From DASQPR01 sp963836775 (lineage in GTDB: Bacteria > Actinomycetota > Actinomycetes > Mycobacteriales > Micromonosporaceae), in NCBI GenBank assembly GCA_963836775.1, contig CAWIKR010000003.1, forward strand, positions 310,001 through 374,000: a DNA stretch of 64,000 bases, read 5' to 3'. How positions within the stretch are numbered: position 1 is the stretch's first letter; every line of letters starts with the position of its first letter. The position numbers were made by a program, and so were the translations under genes. The notes beneath the pieces were generated by a model. The model made no database searches, had not been told where the DNA came from, and was given only the letters and a program-made list of their open reading frames with translations. Positions 54,823 to 63,895 of the stretch are shown here, piece after piece.

Positions 54823-56100
54823 TCAGCCCTTCGTGACGCGAATCGTCTTCACCGAGCGGACGTTGGCGATCTCGGCGTCGACGCCGGCCACTCGCTGCTT
54901 GAGCCGCACCGTGCCGGTCCGCTCATCGACCACCTCGACCACCTTGCCGAGCAGCTTGGCGGTGTCGGTGTGGCCGGACTCGGCGGCCAGTTGCACCGCA
55001 CGGCCCAGCTTCGCGGTCGCGGTCTCGATATCGCCGGCGTCCCGGGCCGCCAGGCCCTCCTGGATGGCGCTGGCCAGCTCGGCCTGCCCGGTGTAATGCG
55101 CGACGCGCTCGTTGATCCGGGTGGACAGCGCGTTGTCGTCGGTCCAGGTGGCCAGCACCAGCGACTGAGCCAGCACCTGATCGCGGCTGACCAGGCTGAC
55201 CCGGGCGGCGAGCATCTCCTCGCCGAGCGCGCCGGCCGGGATCTGGACCGAGACGTGGTAGTCCCGGCTCTCGTCTCCCCAGGCGCCGGTGGGGAAGTCG
55301 GTGATCCGCTCGCTGACCTTCGTGCCGCGCCCGGACAGATCCTCGACCTGGGGGAACGCCTGCTTGACGAATCGAATGACTGAGCCCGCCGGCGCCCACA
55401 CACGCAGTGCCACATCGGCCACTGCCTTGCCCATCGCCGCGCTGGTCATCGCCTCGAACGCGGCCGGCAGCTCGCTCGGATTCTCCAGGCCGTCGGCGGT
55501 GCCCAGCAAGGTCGACGCCACCAGGCGCAGCTCGTCGGCGACCCAGTCGTTGCCGATGCCGCGGCTGTCGCAGACGAACCGGCCTTCGCACCGCCGGAGA
55601 AACTCCAGCAGCTGCTCCCGGGTCTCGTGCTGATCCTGGCCGTCGGTCAGCAGGATGGCGTGCTTCACCTCGGCGGAGCTGCGCTCGAAGATGGTTCGGG
55701 ACAGATCGAGCCAGGTCCCGATGGCGGTGCCGCCGTTGGCCACTAGCCGGGCCACCGCGGCCTTCGCGTCGGCGCGGGTCTGCGGCGAGGCGACCCGGAG
55801 TGCCGGAGCGTCCGGGTAGACCATGTGGGCGGTCGCCGTCCCGGCGACGATGGCGAACTCGACGCCGTCGCGCAGCGTGTCGATGGCGGTGGAACAGGCC
55901 ATCTTCGCCGCCGCGATCTTCGTCGGCGGGGTCGACATGGAACCCGAGCAGTCCACCATGATGATCTGCGCTGCGCTGGTCGATGTCGCGCTGCCTCCGG
56001 TGCCACTCGCGGTCACCGTAACGACCGCGTCGACCACGTCGCCGCCGGCCGGCAGGTACTGGTTCTGGTAAACCTCGGCGGCAAAGGCCGGCTGCGTCAT
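54823..56100 (-). CDS. von Willebrand factor A (VWA) domain protein
   Basis: 425 residues. The VWA domain has the complete MIDAS motif DCSGSMS (about residue 50), the TDGQDQHET segment and the conserved Thr/Asp positions; the C-terminal half is beta-rich with a helical end (RAVQLAAESGHTDTAKLLGKVVEVVDERTG). No signal peptide, so probably cytoplasmic and acting as a metal-dependent protein-binding module for the neighbouring FHA, PP2C and kinase proteins. ATG 56100 follows AAGGA. Confidence 0.88.
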   Translation of the reverse strand: MTQPAFAAEVYQNQYLPAGGDVVDAVVTVTASGTGGSATSTSAAQIIMVDCSGSMSTPPTKIAAAKMACSTAIDTLRDGVEFAIVAGTATAHMVYPDAPALRVASPQTRADAKAAVARLVANGGTAIGTWLDLSRTIFERSSAEVKHAILLTDGQDQHETREQLLEFLRRCEGRFVCDSRGIGNDWVADELRLVASTLLGTADGLENPSELPAAFEAMTSAAMGKAVADVALRVWAPAGSVIRFVKQAFPQVEDLSGRGTKVSERITDFPTGAWGDESRDYHVSVQIPAGALGEEMLAARVSLVSRDQVLAQSLVLATWTDDNALSTRINERVAHYTGQAELASAIQEGLAARDAGDIETATAKLGRAVQLAAESGHTDTAKLLGKVVEVVDERTGTVRLKQRVAGVDAEIANVRSVKTIRVTKG

Positions 56101-56141
56101 GAGGGGTGTCCTTAACGGGGCGTCGGTCTTATCGGGGCGGG

Positions 56142-57260
56142 CTATTCGGATGACTGCGGTGCATCGTTGCCCGGCGGTGCCGGGCGGTCGGCTGGATCCG
56201 GTGGCACCACGGTCGCCTTGGTCGCCTCGGCCACCCCGGTCGCCTGAGCGTCCTGCGGGACCGTCACGGCGCCGGGCTCCGGCCGGCTGCCGGGTTCCGC
56301 GAACGGCCCGGTATACGGGAGCACCACGACCGTGACGTTGTCGTGCCCGCCCGCGGTGATGGCGAACGACACCAGCGCCTGCGCGACGTCGATGGCGGTG
56401 CCGGTGTGCGTGATCGCGGCCAGCTCGGTCGGCTCCGGCGCGTACCGGTAGAGGCCGTCGCTGCAGACCAGGACCCGGCCCGGGGCATCCGGAACGAAGG
56501 TATGGATGTGTGGTTGCGTGTCGGTGGCATCGGCGCCGAGCCACCGCAGCAGCGCCCCGGCGTTCGGTGCGTCGTCGGAGATCGGCACCCCGGCCGCGGC
56601 CAGCTGCCCCGCCAGGGTGTCATCGACGGTCAAGACCCCGGCGCCGGAGATGTCGCCGTCCGGCACCCAGTAGGCCCGAGAGTCACCGATCCAGCCGACC
56701 GTCACGCCGACCGGGCTGACGATCGCCGAGACCAGCGTGGTGCTCGGTGGATTCGCGCCGACCTCGGACCCGGCCGCCAACGCCGCACCGGCCTGTGCCG
56801 CGCCGACCGCGCGCTTCAGCACCGCCGTCACGGCGGCCTCGTCGAAGTCGGTCACCTTGTCGAGTTCCCGGCTCAACGTGCGGATGCCGGACGCCGCGGC
56901 CGCGCTGGACGCGGTATCCGGGCGGCTGGACGTGGACACACCGTCGCAGACGATCGCGGCGCACCAGACGTCAGCGACCGCGAGTCCCATCGCGTCCTCG
57001 TTGTTGTGGTGCCGCTTGCCGATGTCGCTGGATCCGGCGATCGAGTCCAGGTCGATGTCGCTATGCCGGGGCGAGGCCGGGCGCCGGGTGCCACAGTTGA
57101 CGCAGAAGTTGTCATTGTCGAACTCGGTGCCGCCGCAGGACCCACACTCGTCCGGCGAGCCGGCCGAAGTCCGCCACTCCGACGGCATCAGAACCCACCG
57201 ATCCGGGAGCCGCAGCCCCTCGGCCTTGCCGTCGTCGAGTCGGACACGCCACGCCACCAC
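56142..57260 (-). CDS. PP2C-type serine/threonine protein phosphatase with zinc ribbon
   Basis: 372 residues. N-terminal zinc ribbon CGSCGGTEFDNDNFCVNCG (about residues 40-58), then a PPM/PP2C domain with SSDIGKRHHNNEDAMGL, VCDGVSTSS, TLVSAIVSP, GDSRAYWV, CSDGLYRY and the metal-binding AGGHDNVTVVVL. Pro/Ala-rich C-terminal tail. Predicted to reverse phosphorylation by the PknG encoded 21 bases upstream. Start GTG 57260. Confidence 0.9.
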   Translation of the reverse strand: MVAWRVRLDDGKAEGLRLPDRWVLMPSEWRTSAGSPDECGSCGGTEFDNDNFCVNCGTRRPASPRHSDIDLDSIAGSSDIGKRHHNNEDAMGLAVADVWCAAIVCDGVSTSSRPDTASSAAAASGIRTLSRELDKVTDFDEAAVTAVLKRAVGAAQAGAALAAGSEVGANPPSTTLVSAIVSPVGVTVGWIGDSRAYWVPDGDISGAGVLTVDDTLAGQLAAAGVPISDDAPNAGALLRWLGADATDTQPHIHTFVPDAPGRVLVCSDGLYRYAPEPTELAAITHTGTAIDVAQALVSFAITAGGHDNVTVVVLPYTGPFAEPGSRPEPGAVTVPQDAQATGVAEATKATVVPPDPADRPAPPGNDAPQSSE

Positions 57261-57281
57261 CGATCGTTGTGCTGCACGGTC

Positions 57282-59525
57282 TCAGATCATCGTTCGCGGA
57301 CGGACCGCGTTGGCTCGGTCGACAAGCTCATAGCGAGCCAGGTTATCGGTCTGCAGGCCGGCCAAGACACGGTACGAACGTTCCAGACCGAGACGGACCT
57401 CGCGCTCGGTCAGGCCGGCCCCGATCCGCGGCGCCGGAAGCGCCGGCGACACCCGTCGGGCGGTGAGCCAGTCCAGCGCGGCGGTGAACATCTCCACCGA
57501 CAGCCGGGCCTGGCGGGCCGCGTCGAGTCCGAGACGCTCGAGACGCTGCGCCGCGTCGGTCAGATCGCTCTCCGACAACGCGCCGATGTCGGTCGACAGC
57601 CGGGCCCGCAGCGCCGCGACCCGGGCCGCGGTGTGCTGGCTGGAGCTGGTCGGCACCTCGTCGAGGACCTGGACGGCGCCGGCCCGGTCGCCGGTCTCGC
57701 CCCGGGTTCGAGCGAGACCGAAGGCGGCACTCGGATAGCCACGGTCGACCTGCCAGACCCGGGCGTAGCGGGGGGCCGCGGAGACCTGATCGCCGGACAT
57801 CTCGGCCGCGGCCGCGACCGCCAACTGCGCCGCGACCTCACCCGGCAGGTCCGAATACACCTGGTCGAACGAATCCAGAGCGGTCCTGAAATCGGTGTGG
57901 TGGAGCGCGATCAGGCCGCGGAACCAGTTCAGCCGCCAATCGTTCGGGATCGCGGCCGTGGTCAACGCCAGCTCCGCGGCGGCCGCGTCCGGGTCGTCGG
58001 CGTCCAGGTGTGCCCGGACCAGCCGAAGGCTGACCTCGACGCTGCGTGGCGTGATCCCCGAGAGCGCCGCGATCACGCCGGCCGGGTCGTTCGCGCTCAG
58101 CGTCGCCAGCAGTCCGGCGCCCGGATCGGTGAGGTCGACCAGCGGCAGTGGCAGCGCCGCGGCGATCTCCGGGCCGCCCGGGACGTGGGCGTCGGCCCCG
58201 AAGGTGGCGCGCTCACCAGTGAAGTTGGCCGAGGCGGACGGCCGGGCGAGCCCGTCCTCGGCGGCCAGCACCTCGCGGAGCACGCCCAGGATCTGGTCGG
58301 CCATCTCCGCGGCCGAGCCGAATCGGCGGTCCCGGTCCGGGTGCGTGGCCCGGGCCAGCAACCGGAAATACGACTCCTCGCGGGCCAGCAACTGCACCGT
58401 CGAGCGATCCGGAAGAGATGCCGCGAATCGGCTGCTGAACCCGAGGAAGTCGAAGCTCAGCACGGCCATCGTGCGGGCAACGGTGTAGAGGTCGGAACTC
58501 ACCGACGGCCCCAGCGTGGCGAGCTCCGGCGCCTGGTAACCGGGGGTGCCGTAGAGCGCCGAGACCTGGTCGTCGATGCGGCGTACGGCGCCGAGGTCGA
58601 TCAGCTTGAGCTGGTCCTCGGAGTGGATGACGTTGTCCGGCTTGAAGTCGCAGAACAACAGATCGTGGTCGTGCAGGTAGCCGAGTGCCGGAAGGATTTC
58701 GACGGCGTAGGCGAGGACCTGCGCAAGCGGCACTGGCGCGCCGGCGCCGCTGTTCGCGCCACGGCGGGTCAGCGCCAGGTCCTTGAGCGACCGGCCGCCG
58801 ACATACTCCATGACGATGTAACCGGTGGCTTCGCCGGTGTCCTTGTCGTACTGCTGGGTGAAGTCGTGGATCTTGACGATGCTGGGATGGTCCACCTCGA
58901 CGAGGAACCGGCGTTCGGCCACCGCGGCCGCGGCGGCGTCCGGATCGCCGGCGTTGATCAGGCCCTTGAGCACCACCCAACGGTCGGTGCCGGCCTCGCT
59001 GATGTTGCGGTCCCGACCCAGATAGATCCAGCCCAGGCCGCCGTGGGCCAGGGCGCCCAGGATCTCGTACCGCTTCTCCAGCACGTCACCGGGCTGCAGC
59101 TTGGGAACGAACGAGAACGGCGTCCGGTCCCGCGGGCAGAAGCCTTCGGGGCGGCCCGGTTGCCCGTCCCGGCCACGGCCGACCGGGTCGCCACAGGCGC
59201 CGCAGAACCGGTGCGACTCGGGGACCTGAGGGTCGGCGAGCACCGCGGTCGCCGGATCGCGCCGCGGCACCGGTGGTACGGCGACCAGGTTGGCTCCGAG
59301 CCGCCCGCGAGTGCTGCGGCTGGCTCGCGATCCGGCGCCGGAGTGGGCCGAGGCGGTCAGGCCGCTGACCACTGGGCTGGTGGCCGGACCGCTGACCGTG
59401 CCGAGGCCGCCCGGCCCCTGACCCAGCACGCCGAGCAATGCTGCCGGTGCTTTATGACCACACTCGTCGCAATACCCGTCCGCGGCGTAATGCCCGCTGC
59501 ATCCGGGGCGCTGGCAGGCGGTCAT
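57282..59525 (-). CDS. pknG: Serine/threonine protein kinase PknG
   Basis: 747 residues: N-terminal zinc ribbon (Cys4, Cys9, Cys19, Cys22), linker, rubredoxin-like metal domain (CGAC at 108-111 and FCPRD at 129-133), kinase domain with glycine loop GALAHGGLGWIYLG, Lys187 (VVLKGL), catalytic Asp293 (FCDFKPDN) and Asp310 (LIDLG), then a TPR region to the C-terminus. In mycobacteria PknG phosphorylates the FHA protein GarA, controlling 2-oxoglutarate dehydrogenase. The fourth rubredoxin Cys appears replaced by Asp133. ATG 59525 overlaps the upstream stop (ATGA). Confidence 0.95.
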   Translation of the reverse strand: MTACQRPGCSGHYAADGYCDECGHKAPAALLGVLGQGPGGLGTVSGPATSPVVSGLTASAHSGAGSRASRSTRGRLGANLVAVPPVPRRDPATAVLADPQVPESHRFCGACGDPVGRGRDGQPGRPEGFCPRDRTPFSFVPKLQPGDVLEKRYEILGALAHGGLGWIYLGRDRNISEAGTDRWVVLKGLINAGDPDAAAAAVAERRFLVEVDHPSIVKIHDFTQQYDKDTGEATGYIVMEYVGGRSLKDLALTRRGANSGAGAPVPLAQVLAYAVEILPALGYLHDHDLLFCDFKPDNVIHSEDQLKLIDLGAVRRIDDQVSALYGTPGYQAPELATLGPSVSSDLYTVARTMAVLSFDFLGFSSRFAASLPDRSTVQLLAREESYFRLLARATHPDRDRRFGSAAEMADQILGVLREVLAAEDGLARPSASANFTGERATFGADAHVPGGPEIAAALPLPLVDLTDPGAGLLATLSANDPAGVIAALSGITPRSVEVSLRLVRAHLDADDPDAAAAELALTTAAIPNDWRLNWFRGLIALHHTDFRTALDSFDQVYSDLPGEVAAQLAVAAAAEMSGDQVSAAPRYARVWQVDRGYPSAAFGLARTRGETGDRAGAVQVLDEVPTSSSQHTAARVAALRARLSTDIGALSESDLTDAAQRLERLGLDAARQARLSVEMFTAALDWLTARRVSPALPAPRIGAGLTEREVRLGLERSYRVLAGLQTDNLARYELVDRANAVRPRTMI

Positions 59526-60661
59526 CGGGCATCCTCCGATCCGGTGGGCTGGCTGGGGGCGGCCGAGGTTCGGGCCGTGACCGCGGTCTGGTAGGCGTAC
59601 ACCGCGCGGGTGGCGTCGGGAAGATCGCACGGCGCGGTGTAGAGCAGCGTATGGGCGGCCGTGTGCAAAGTCGCCAGTTCTTCGTCCTCATCCACCTTGT
59701 GGCGAGCCGCCTTGGCCCGATAGCCCTCGAGCCGGCCGCGCAGTTCGTCGCGCCGGGCCAGCAGACCGTCGGCGGCGTCCCGGAGCTCGGCGGCACGAGC
59801 CTGGGCCCGGACGATCGACGCCTCCAATGCCTGCACGTCATCGGTGAGCCGATGCCACTGCTTGCGCTGACGCACCTTGTCCAGGTCGATCACCCGCGCC
59901 CGCAGCACGTCGGCAGCGGCCGGGGCGGGCGGCAGTTGAGTGTCATTGATCTTCTCGGTGGCCCGCTGGAATGCCGTGCGGGCGCGTGCCTCTTCGGTGC
60001 GTACCCCGTCGATCGCCGATTCCAGAGCGGTGACCCGCGCCGGAAAGCCGTCGCGGACCGATGCCTGCGCGGTCAAGCCGGCGGACGCGGCAGCAACCGC
60101 GTCGGTGAGCGCTCCGATGTCGGCGCGTGCCGAGTCGGTCAGCGCGCCCGACGGAGCCGCGGTGAGCGGATCGCTCAGCAGCGCGTCACGGATCGCGGCA
60201 CCGCGCTGGTTCAATGCGGCCACCGACGCGGCCTCGCCGAGTCCGGCGGCCAGAGTGGTCAGCGCGGTCAGCGCATCGGTCACCGGCACGATCGCCGCGC
60301 CGCACGCCGTCCATCCGGCGTTGACCGCGTCCAGCTGCGCGACCACCGCCGCCGTCCGCGGTTCCAGGCCGGCGGCGAGATCCGCGGTCGCGCGCAGCCT
60401 CGCCGCCTCGGTGTCGCTGAGCCGCCGGGCCGACACCGCGGAGACCTCGTCGATCTGCTCGTTCAGCGCGTTGAACTGGGTCCACAGGGAATCGATGTCC
60501 GGGCCGATCGACGCCCACGCGGCCTGGGTCCGGCCCCGGATCCCGCCGGACCGGAGGAAGCCCAGCCCGGGATGGCTGTCCACGGTGAACATCGCGGAGG
60601 CGATCCGGCCCTGGCCGGACCGGATCGCGGTGAGCAGCCGCTCGGCGTCGTCGCGATGCAT
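59522..60661 (-). CDS. Coiled-coil protein of the PknG operon, unknown function
   Basis: 379 residues, almost wholly helical with long heptad-like stretches (SLWTQFNALNEQIDEVSAVSARRLSD, ARVTALESAIDGVRTEEARARTAFQRATEKIND and QALEASIVRAQARAAELRDAADGLL, each in part). No membrane segment, signal or recognised domain. Placed between glnH and pknG with a four-base overlap to pknG and three bases to glnH, so it is made with them. It could scaffold the kinase and its partners. Not present in the three-gene mycobacterial locus as I recall it. Confidence 0.75.
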   Translation of the reverse strand: MHRDDAERLLTAIRSGQGRIASAMFTVDSHPGLGFLRSGGIRGRTQAAWASIGPDIDSLWTQFNALNEQIDEVSAVSARRLSDTEAARLRATADLAAGLEPRTAAVVAQLDAVNAGWTACGAAIVPVTDALTALTTLAAGLGEAASVAALNQRGAAIRDALLSDPLTAAPSGALTDSARADIGALTDAVAAASAGLTAQASVRDGFPARVTALESAIDGVRTEEARARTAFQRATEKINDTQLPPAPAAADVLRARVIDLDKVRQRKQWHRLTDDVQALEASIVRAQARAAELRDAADGLLARRDELRGRLEGYRAKAARHKVDEDEELATLHTAAHTLLYTAPCDLPDATRAVYAYQTAVTARTSAAPSQPTGSEDAR

Positions 60662-60664
60662 GGC

Positions 60665-61636
60665 TCAGCCCTCGAAGGTGACCCGGGGCGGGCTCGGCAC
60701 GCCACCCGGGCCAAGCCAGGTCCGGTAGATCTCGGCCCACCGTCCGTTGGAGTGGATCTTCTGCAGCACCGCGTTGACGAACCGGACGAAGTCGGTGTTG
60801 CCCTTGGCGATCGCGATGCCGTAGGGCTCATCGGTGAAGGCCGGCCCGACCAGTTTGGTCTGTGGGTCCTGGGCTTGCAGGCCGTTGAGAATGGTGTCGT
60901 CGGTGGAGATCGCGTCGACCTGGTTCTGCTGCAGCATCACCAGGCAGTCGGTCCAGTCGGCGACCGAGACCGGAATCGGCTTGGACTTGGCCGCGGCGAT
61001 GTTCGCGATCGACGTGCTGCCGGCCGCCGCGCACACCTTCTTGCCGCCGAGCCCCTCGATTCCGCCGGCCTTCGATGTGACCGGGACCAGGACTCGCTGG
61101 CCGGCGTCGTAGTAGATGGATGAGAAGCGGACCTGCTTGAGCCGGTCGCAGTTGACCGTCATGGTGTCCACGACCATGTCGACGGTGCCGTTCTGCACAT
61201 CCGGGATCCGCTGTGCCGCGGTGATCGCCACCCACCGCACCTTGTCCGGATCTCCGAAGATGGCCCGGGCCACCTCACGGGCGATGTCGATGTCGGATCC
61301 GACGATGTTGCCGGTGGCTGGATCGCGGTATCCGAACAGGTAAGTGTTCTGGTCAACGCCGACGATCAGCTGGCCGCGCTGGCGGATCTTCGCCATCGTG
61401 GAGCCGGACGGCATGGAGCCGGGTGCCGGCAGGGTGCTCGGCGTCAGGCTCGCGTACGGGTCGCAGCTGTCGTCGGCGCCGCCGGCCGCGCTGGACGGCT
61501 TGGCCGGGTCGACGACGCCTTTGGGCTGGGGCATGGACGCGGCCGGCACCGGCCCGGCCGCCGGCGCGGCGGCCGAGCCGCAGCCGGCCAGGGCCAGCGC
61601 GGACACCGCCGCGACGGCGACCACGAGGCGCTTCAT
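60665..61636 (-). CDS. glnH: Amino-acid-binding lipoprotein GlnH
   Basis: 323 residues; lipobox LALAGC with lipidated Cys19, Ala/Pro linker, then a family-3 solute-binding domain (LIVGVDQNTYLFGYRDP, GSDIDIAREVARAIFGD, AITAAQRIPDVQNGTVDMVVDTM in part, CAAAGSTSIANI, WTDCLVMLQQNQVDAISTD). In M. tuberculosis GlnH binds aspartate/glutamate outside the cell and signals through GlnX to PknG rather than feeding a transporter. Start overlaps the glnX stop (ATGA). No ABC permease or ATPase lies nearby, consistent with a sensory role. Confidence 0.9.
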   Translation of the reverse strand: MKRLVVAVAAVSALALAGCGSAAAPAAGPVPAASMPQPKGVVDPAKPSSAAGGADDSCDPYASLTPSTLPAPGSMPSGSTMAKIRQRGQLIVGVDQNTYLFGYRDPATGNIVGSDIDIAREVARAIFGDPDKVRWVAITAAQRIPDVQNGTVDMVVDTMTVNCDRLKQVRFSSIYYDAGQRVLVPVTSKAGGIEGLGGKKVCAAAGSTSIANIAAAKSKPIPVSVADWTDCLVMLQQNQVDAISTDDTILNGLQAQDPQTKLVGPAFTDEPYGIAIAKGNTDFVRFVNAVLQKIHSNGRWAEIYRTWLGPGGVPSPPRVTFEG

Positions 61637-62964
61637 CGGTACTCCGCAATCCGGCGCTGCACGCCGATCGTCGCCGCCACTAGGGCCAGAGCGATCAGCA
61701 CGGTGACCGCGGCGGCCTCGCCGCTCTGCGCCGACGCGGCCGCCGATCCCTGAGCGGTGAACTGCTTGCTGGTCAGATCGATGGCCCGGGCCAGATTGCC
61801 GTCGACACGATCGAAATACGGCGTGGTGTCGCCGGCGCGGTCCTGGGTCGCCATCTGCACCGCCCGCGGGTAGTCACCGGCGTCGTCGAGCTGCCGCAGC
61901 GTCTTGTGCGCCGCCTGCCAGCCCTTGAGGTCGGTGGAGACCGAGCTGATCAGCTTGCGGACCGCGGGATCGGTGGCGTCGGCCTGGGCCGAGGTGAGGA
62001 AGCCGGTGGCGTTGGTCTTGCCGAGGATCCGCGTCAGCACCTGCTGGAAGTCCTGCTCGAACTCGGTATCGCTGCCGCGTGCCACCAGCGTCAGGGACTC
62101 GTCGGCGCGGGCCTCGAGCACCGCGATCCGGATCGTCACCAGGTTCTTGACCTGCGCCGAGCCGTCGGTGTGAGCCCTGCTGAGGTGGGTCGTCGCGGCA
62201 CCCCACGACGCCACCATCCAGATCATCGAGATCGCCACGGCCAGGAGCGCGGTGGTCACCCCGATGTTGAACACCCGGTTGGTACGCCGGGTGAGCAGGC
62301 GCGCGGTGACAACCAGAACCACCAGAAGTGCGACGCCGAGGGGCAGCGCCAGCCACGGGAAGCCGGCCCCGGCGGCGCGGTCGGCTTCCATGCCGTCGGA
62401 CTCCGCACGGTTCACCGACGTCGCCGCGCCGAGCAGCGTGGAGTGCATGAGTGCCGAAGCCTCGCGCAGGTAGGCAGCGCCGACCGGGAGACCGGCGCGG
62501 TTGTCGGCCCGCGCCGTCTCCACCAGACCGGCGTAGACCGGCAGGTTGGCGGTCAGCGTATTGATCGACGACCGGTTGGCCGTCGGGTCGCCGGAGATAT
62601 CGGCGAGCGCGGCGCTGGCCGCGGCGATGTCGTTGTTGTAGCGGTCCCGCAGCTCCTTTGGCTCCGTGCCGCCGGACAGGAACGCGGCCGCGGCAGTGGC
62701 GTCGGCGTCGAAGAGCGATCGGTAAAGCGACTGGGCGGAGACGGTGAGCGGCCCGCTGGTGGTCCGCATCCGGTCAACGGCGTTGTCCCGCTGCACGGCT
62801 CCGGCCAGCGCGACGGCGGCGTAGGCCAGGCCGATCGCGAGAATCGCCACCATGGCCGCGGCGAATCGCCCGGGTGTGCTGGTAAGAGTGGCGCGAGCCC
62901 GGGCGCGGCGGCCGGCGGCCGGGCGATCGGCCGACACCGGCGTGCTGATCGCGCCAAGTTGCAT
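61633..62964 (-). CDS. glnX: GlnX-type four-helix membrane sensor
   Basis: 443 residues from ATG 62964; four membrane segments: RFAAAMVAILAIGLAYAAVALAG (about 33-55), FPWLALPLGVALLVVLVVTA (about 200), IGVTTALLAVAISMIWMVASW (about 230) and AVTVLIALALVAATIGV near the C-terminus. Two helical extracytoplasmic domains lie between segments 1-2 and 3-4, as in the GlnX protein that contacts GlnH and relays ligand status to PknG. The open frame continues upstream but without family resemblance. First gene of the operon; a box cluster at 63067-63113 lies upstream. Confidence 0.85.
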   Translation of the reverse strand: MQLGAISTPVSADRPAAGRRARARATLTSTPGRFAAAMVAILAIGLAYAAVALAGAVQRDNAVDRMRTTSGPLTVSAQSLYRSLFDADATAAAAFLSGGTEPKELRDRYNNDIAAASAALADISGDPTANRSSINTLTANLPVYAGLVETARADNRAGLPVGAAYLREASALMHSTLLGAATSVNRAESDGMEADRAAGAGFPWLALPLGVALLVVLVVTARLLTRRTNRVFNIGVTTALLAVAISMIWMVASWGAATTHLSRAHTDGSAQVKNLVTIRIAVLEARADESLTLVARGSDTEFEQDFQQVLTRILGKTNATGFLTSAQADATDPAVRKLISSVSTDLKGWQAAHKTLRQLDDAGDYPRAVQMATQDRAGDTTPYFDRVDGNLARAIDLTSKQFTAQGSAAASAQSGEAAAVTVLIALALVAATIGVQRRIAEYR

Positions 62965-63066
62965 CGGAATCAGGGTGGAAGCATGCGTCGCCGGCACCGC
63001 GGGCGAGCCGCTCGCGATCACCAACGCATCCCCCCAGTTTCTGCGCGGCCGACCGCGCCGCGCCCG

Positions 63067-63113
63067 GGTTACGGTAGCCGTTCCCGTCAATCGCCGTATA
63101 CCGGGATTACGGC
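63067..63113. promoter_or_regulatory. TTACGG box cluster in the glnX divergent spacer
   Basis: GGTTACGGTA (63067-63076) and GGGATTACGG (63103-63112); the latter is the right half of a dyad GCCGTA-N9-TACGGC (63093-63113). Upstream of the PknG operon and of the DUF4352-like gene on the other strand. Confidence 0.35.
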
Positions 63114-63214
63114 TGAGACCGTCCGCACGAGGGTTCCGGCAAATACCTTGAATACCGTCATTACCGCCCGAAACATGAGCCCACTTTTGTAGGGTTCCGT
63201 TGCGGGAGGAAGAC

Positions 63215-63895
63215 ATGAAGGTGCTTGGGAAATCGTCGTCGGGCTCCACCTCGGTGCCGGCCGCGCCGGCCGGGTCACCGGCGCCGGACGGGCCGCCGCC
63301 ACCCAGGCGCCGCAAGCGCTCCAAGGGCAACATCGTCGCCGGAATCGTCGCGGTGGTCACCTTCCTAGGCCTGCTGGCCGCGCCGTTCTGGCTGCTCAAG
63401 GCCGGACTCGGCGCGAAGCACCACCAGGACAACCAGAATTTCGTGCACGCCAACCATCCGGGCGAGCTCGTGCACGACGGCGTCGTCTCGTTCACCATCG
63501 ACCCGGTCCAGTGTGGAGCCACGGCGATCGGCCGGCACAAGTCCCAGCACGGTCAGTTCTGCCAGGTCGGCATCACGATGCGCAACAACGGTCCGGTGCC
63601 GCTGCGATTCAATGCCATCTCGCAACGGGCGATGGGCTCGAAGGGCGGCTTCTACGTGCCGGATCCGGCCGCCGACGCGATCCTGAACAAGCACAGCGAC
63701 ACCATCCCGGACATCGGCGACCCGAAGCACACCGAGGAAGCCGCGCTCACGCCGCCGGTGGCGCCGGCGCTCAAGCCCGGCGAGCAGGCCACCTACACGA
63801 TCGCCTACGACATCCCGACCAGCGTCAAGCTGACCCAGATCGACCTGCACGCCAACGAATACAGCTCCGGCGCGCTGGTGCTGATCACTCGCTAG
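63215..63895 (+). CDS. Membrane-anchored protein with DUF4352-like extracytoplasmic domain
   Basis: 226 residues. Pro-rich basic N-tail, one membrane segment (NIVAGIVAVVTFLGLLAAPFWLL, about 38-60) and an immunoglobulin-like beta domain: ELVHDGVVSFTI, FCQVGITMRNNGPVPLRFN, ALKPGEQATYTIAYDIP and LTQIDLHANEYSSG, a pattern of the DUF4352 (telokin-like) family. Two Cys in the domain (VQCG, QFCQ) may form a disulphide. ATG 63215 has GGAGG six bases upstream. Function unknown; often secreted or surface. Confidence 0.75.
   Translation: MKVLGKSSSGSTSVPAAPAGSPAPDGPPPPRRRKRSKGNIVAGIVAVVTFLGLLAAPFWLLKAGLGAKHHQDNQNFVHANHPGELVHDGVVSFTIDPVQCGATAIGRHKSQHGQFCQVGITMRNNGPVPLRFNAISQRAMGSKGGFYVPDPAADAILNKHSDTIPDIGDPKHTEEAALTPPVAPALKPGEQATYTIAYDIPTSVKLTQIDLHANEYSSGALVLITR

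Noticed and set aside
56343..59594. 1083-codon open frame opposite PP2C and pknG
   Set aside because: Shadow frame with Arg/Gly/Ala-rich low-complexity translation; both minus-strand genes are clear.
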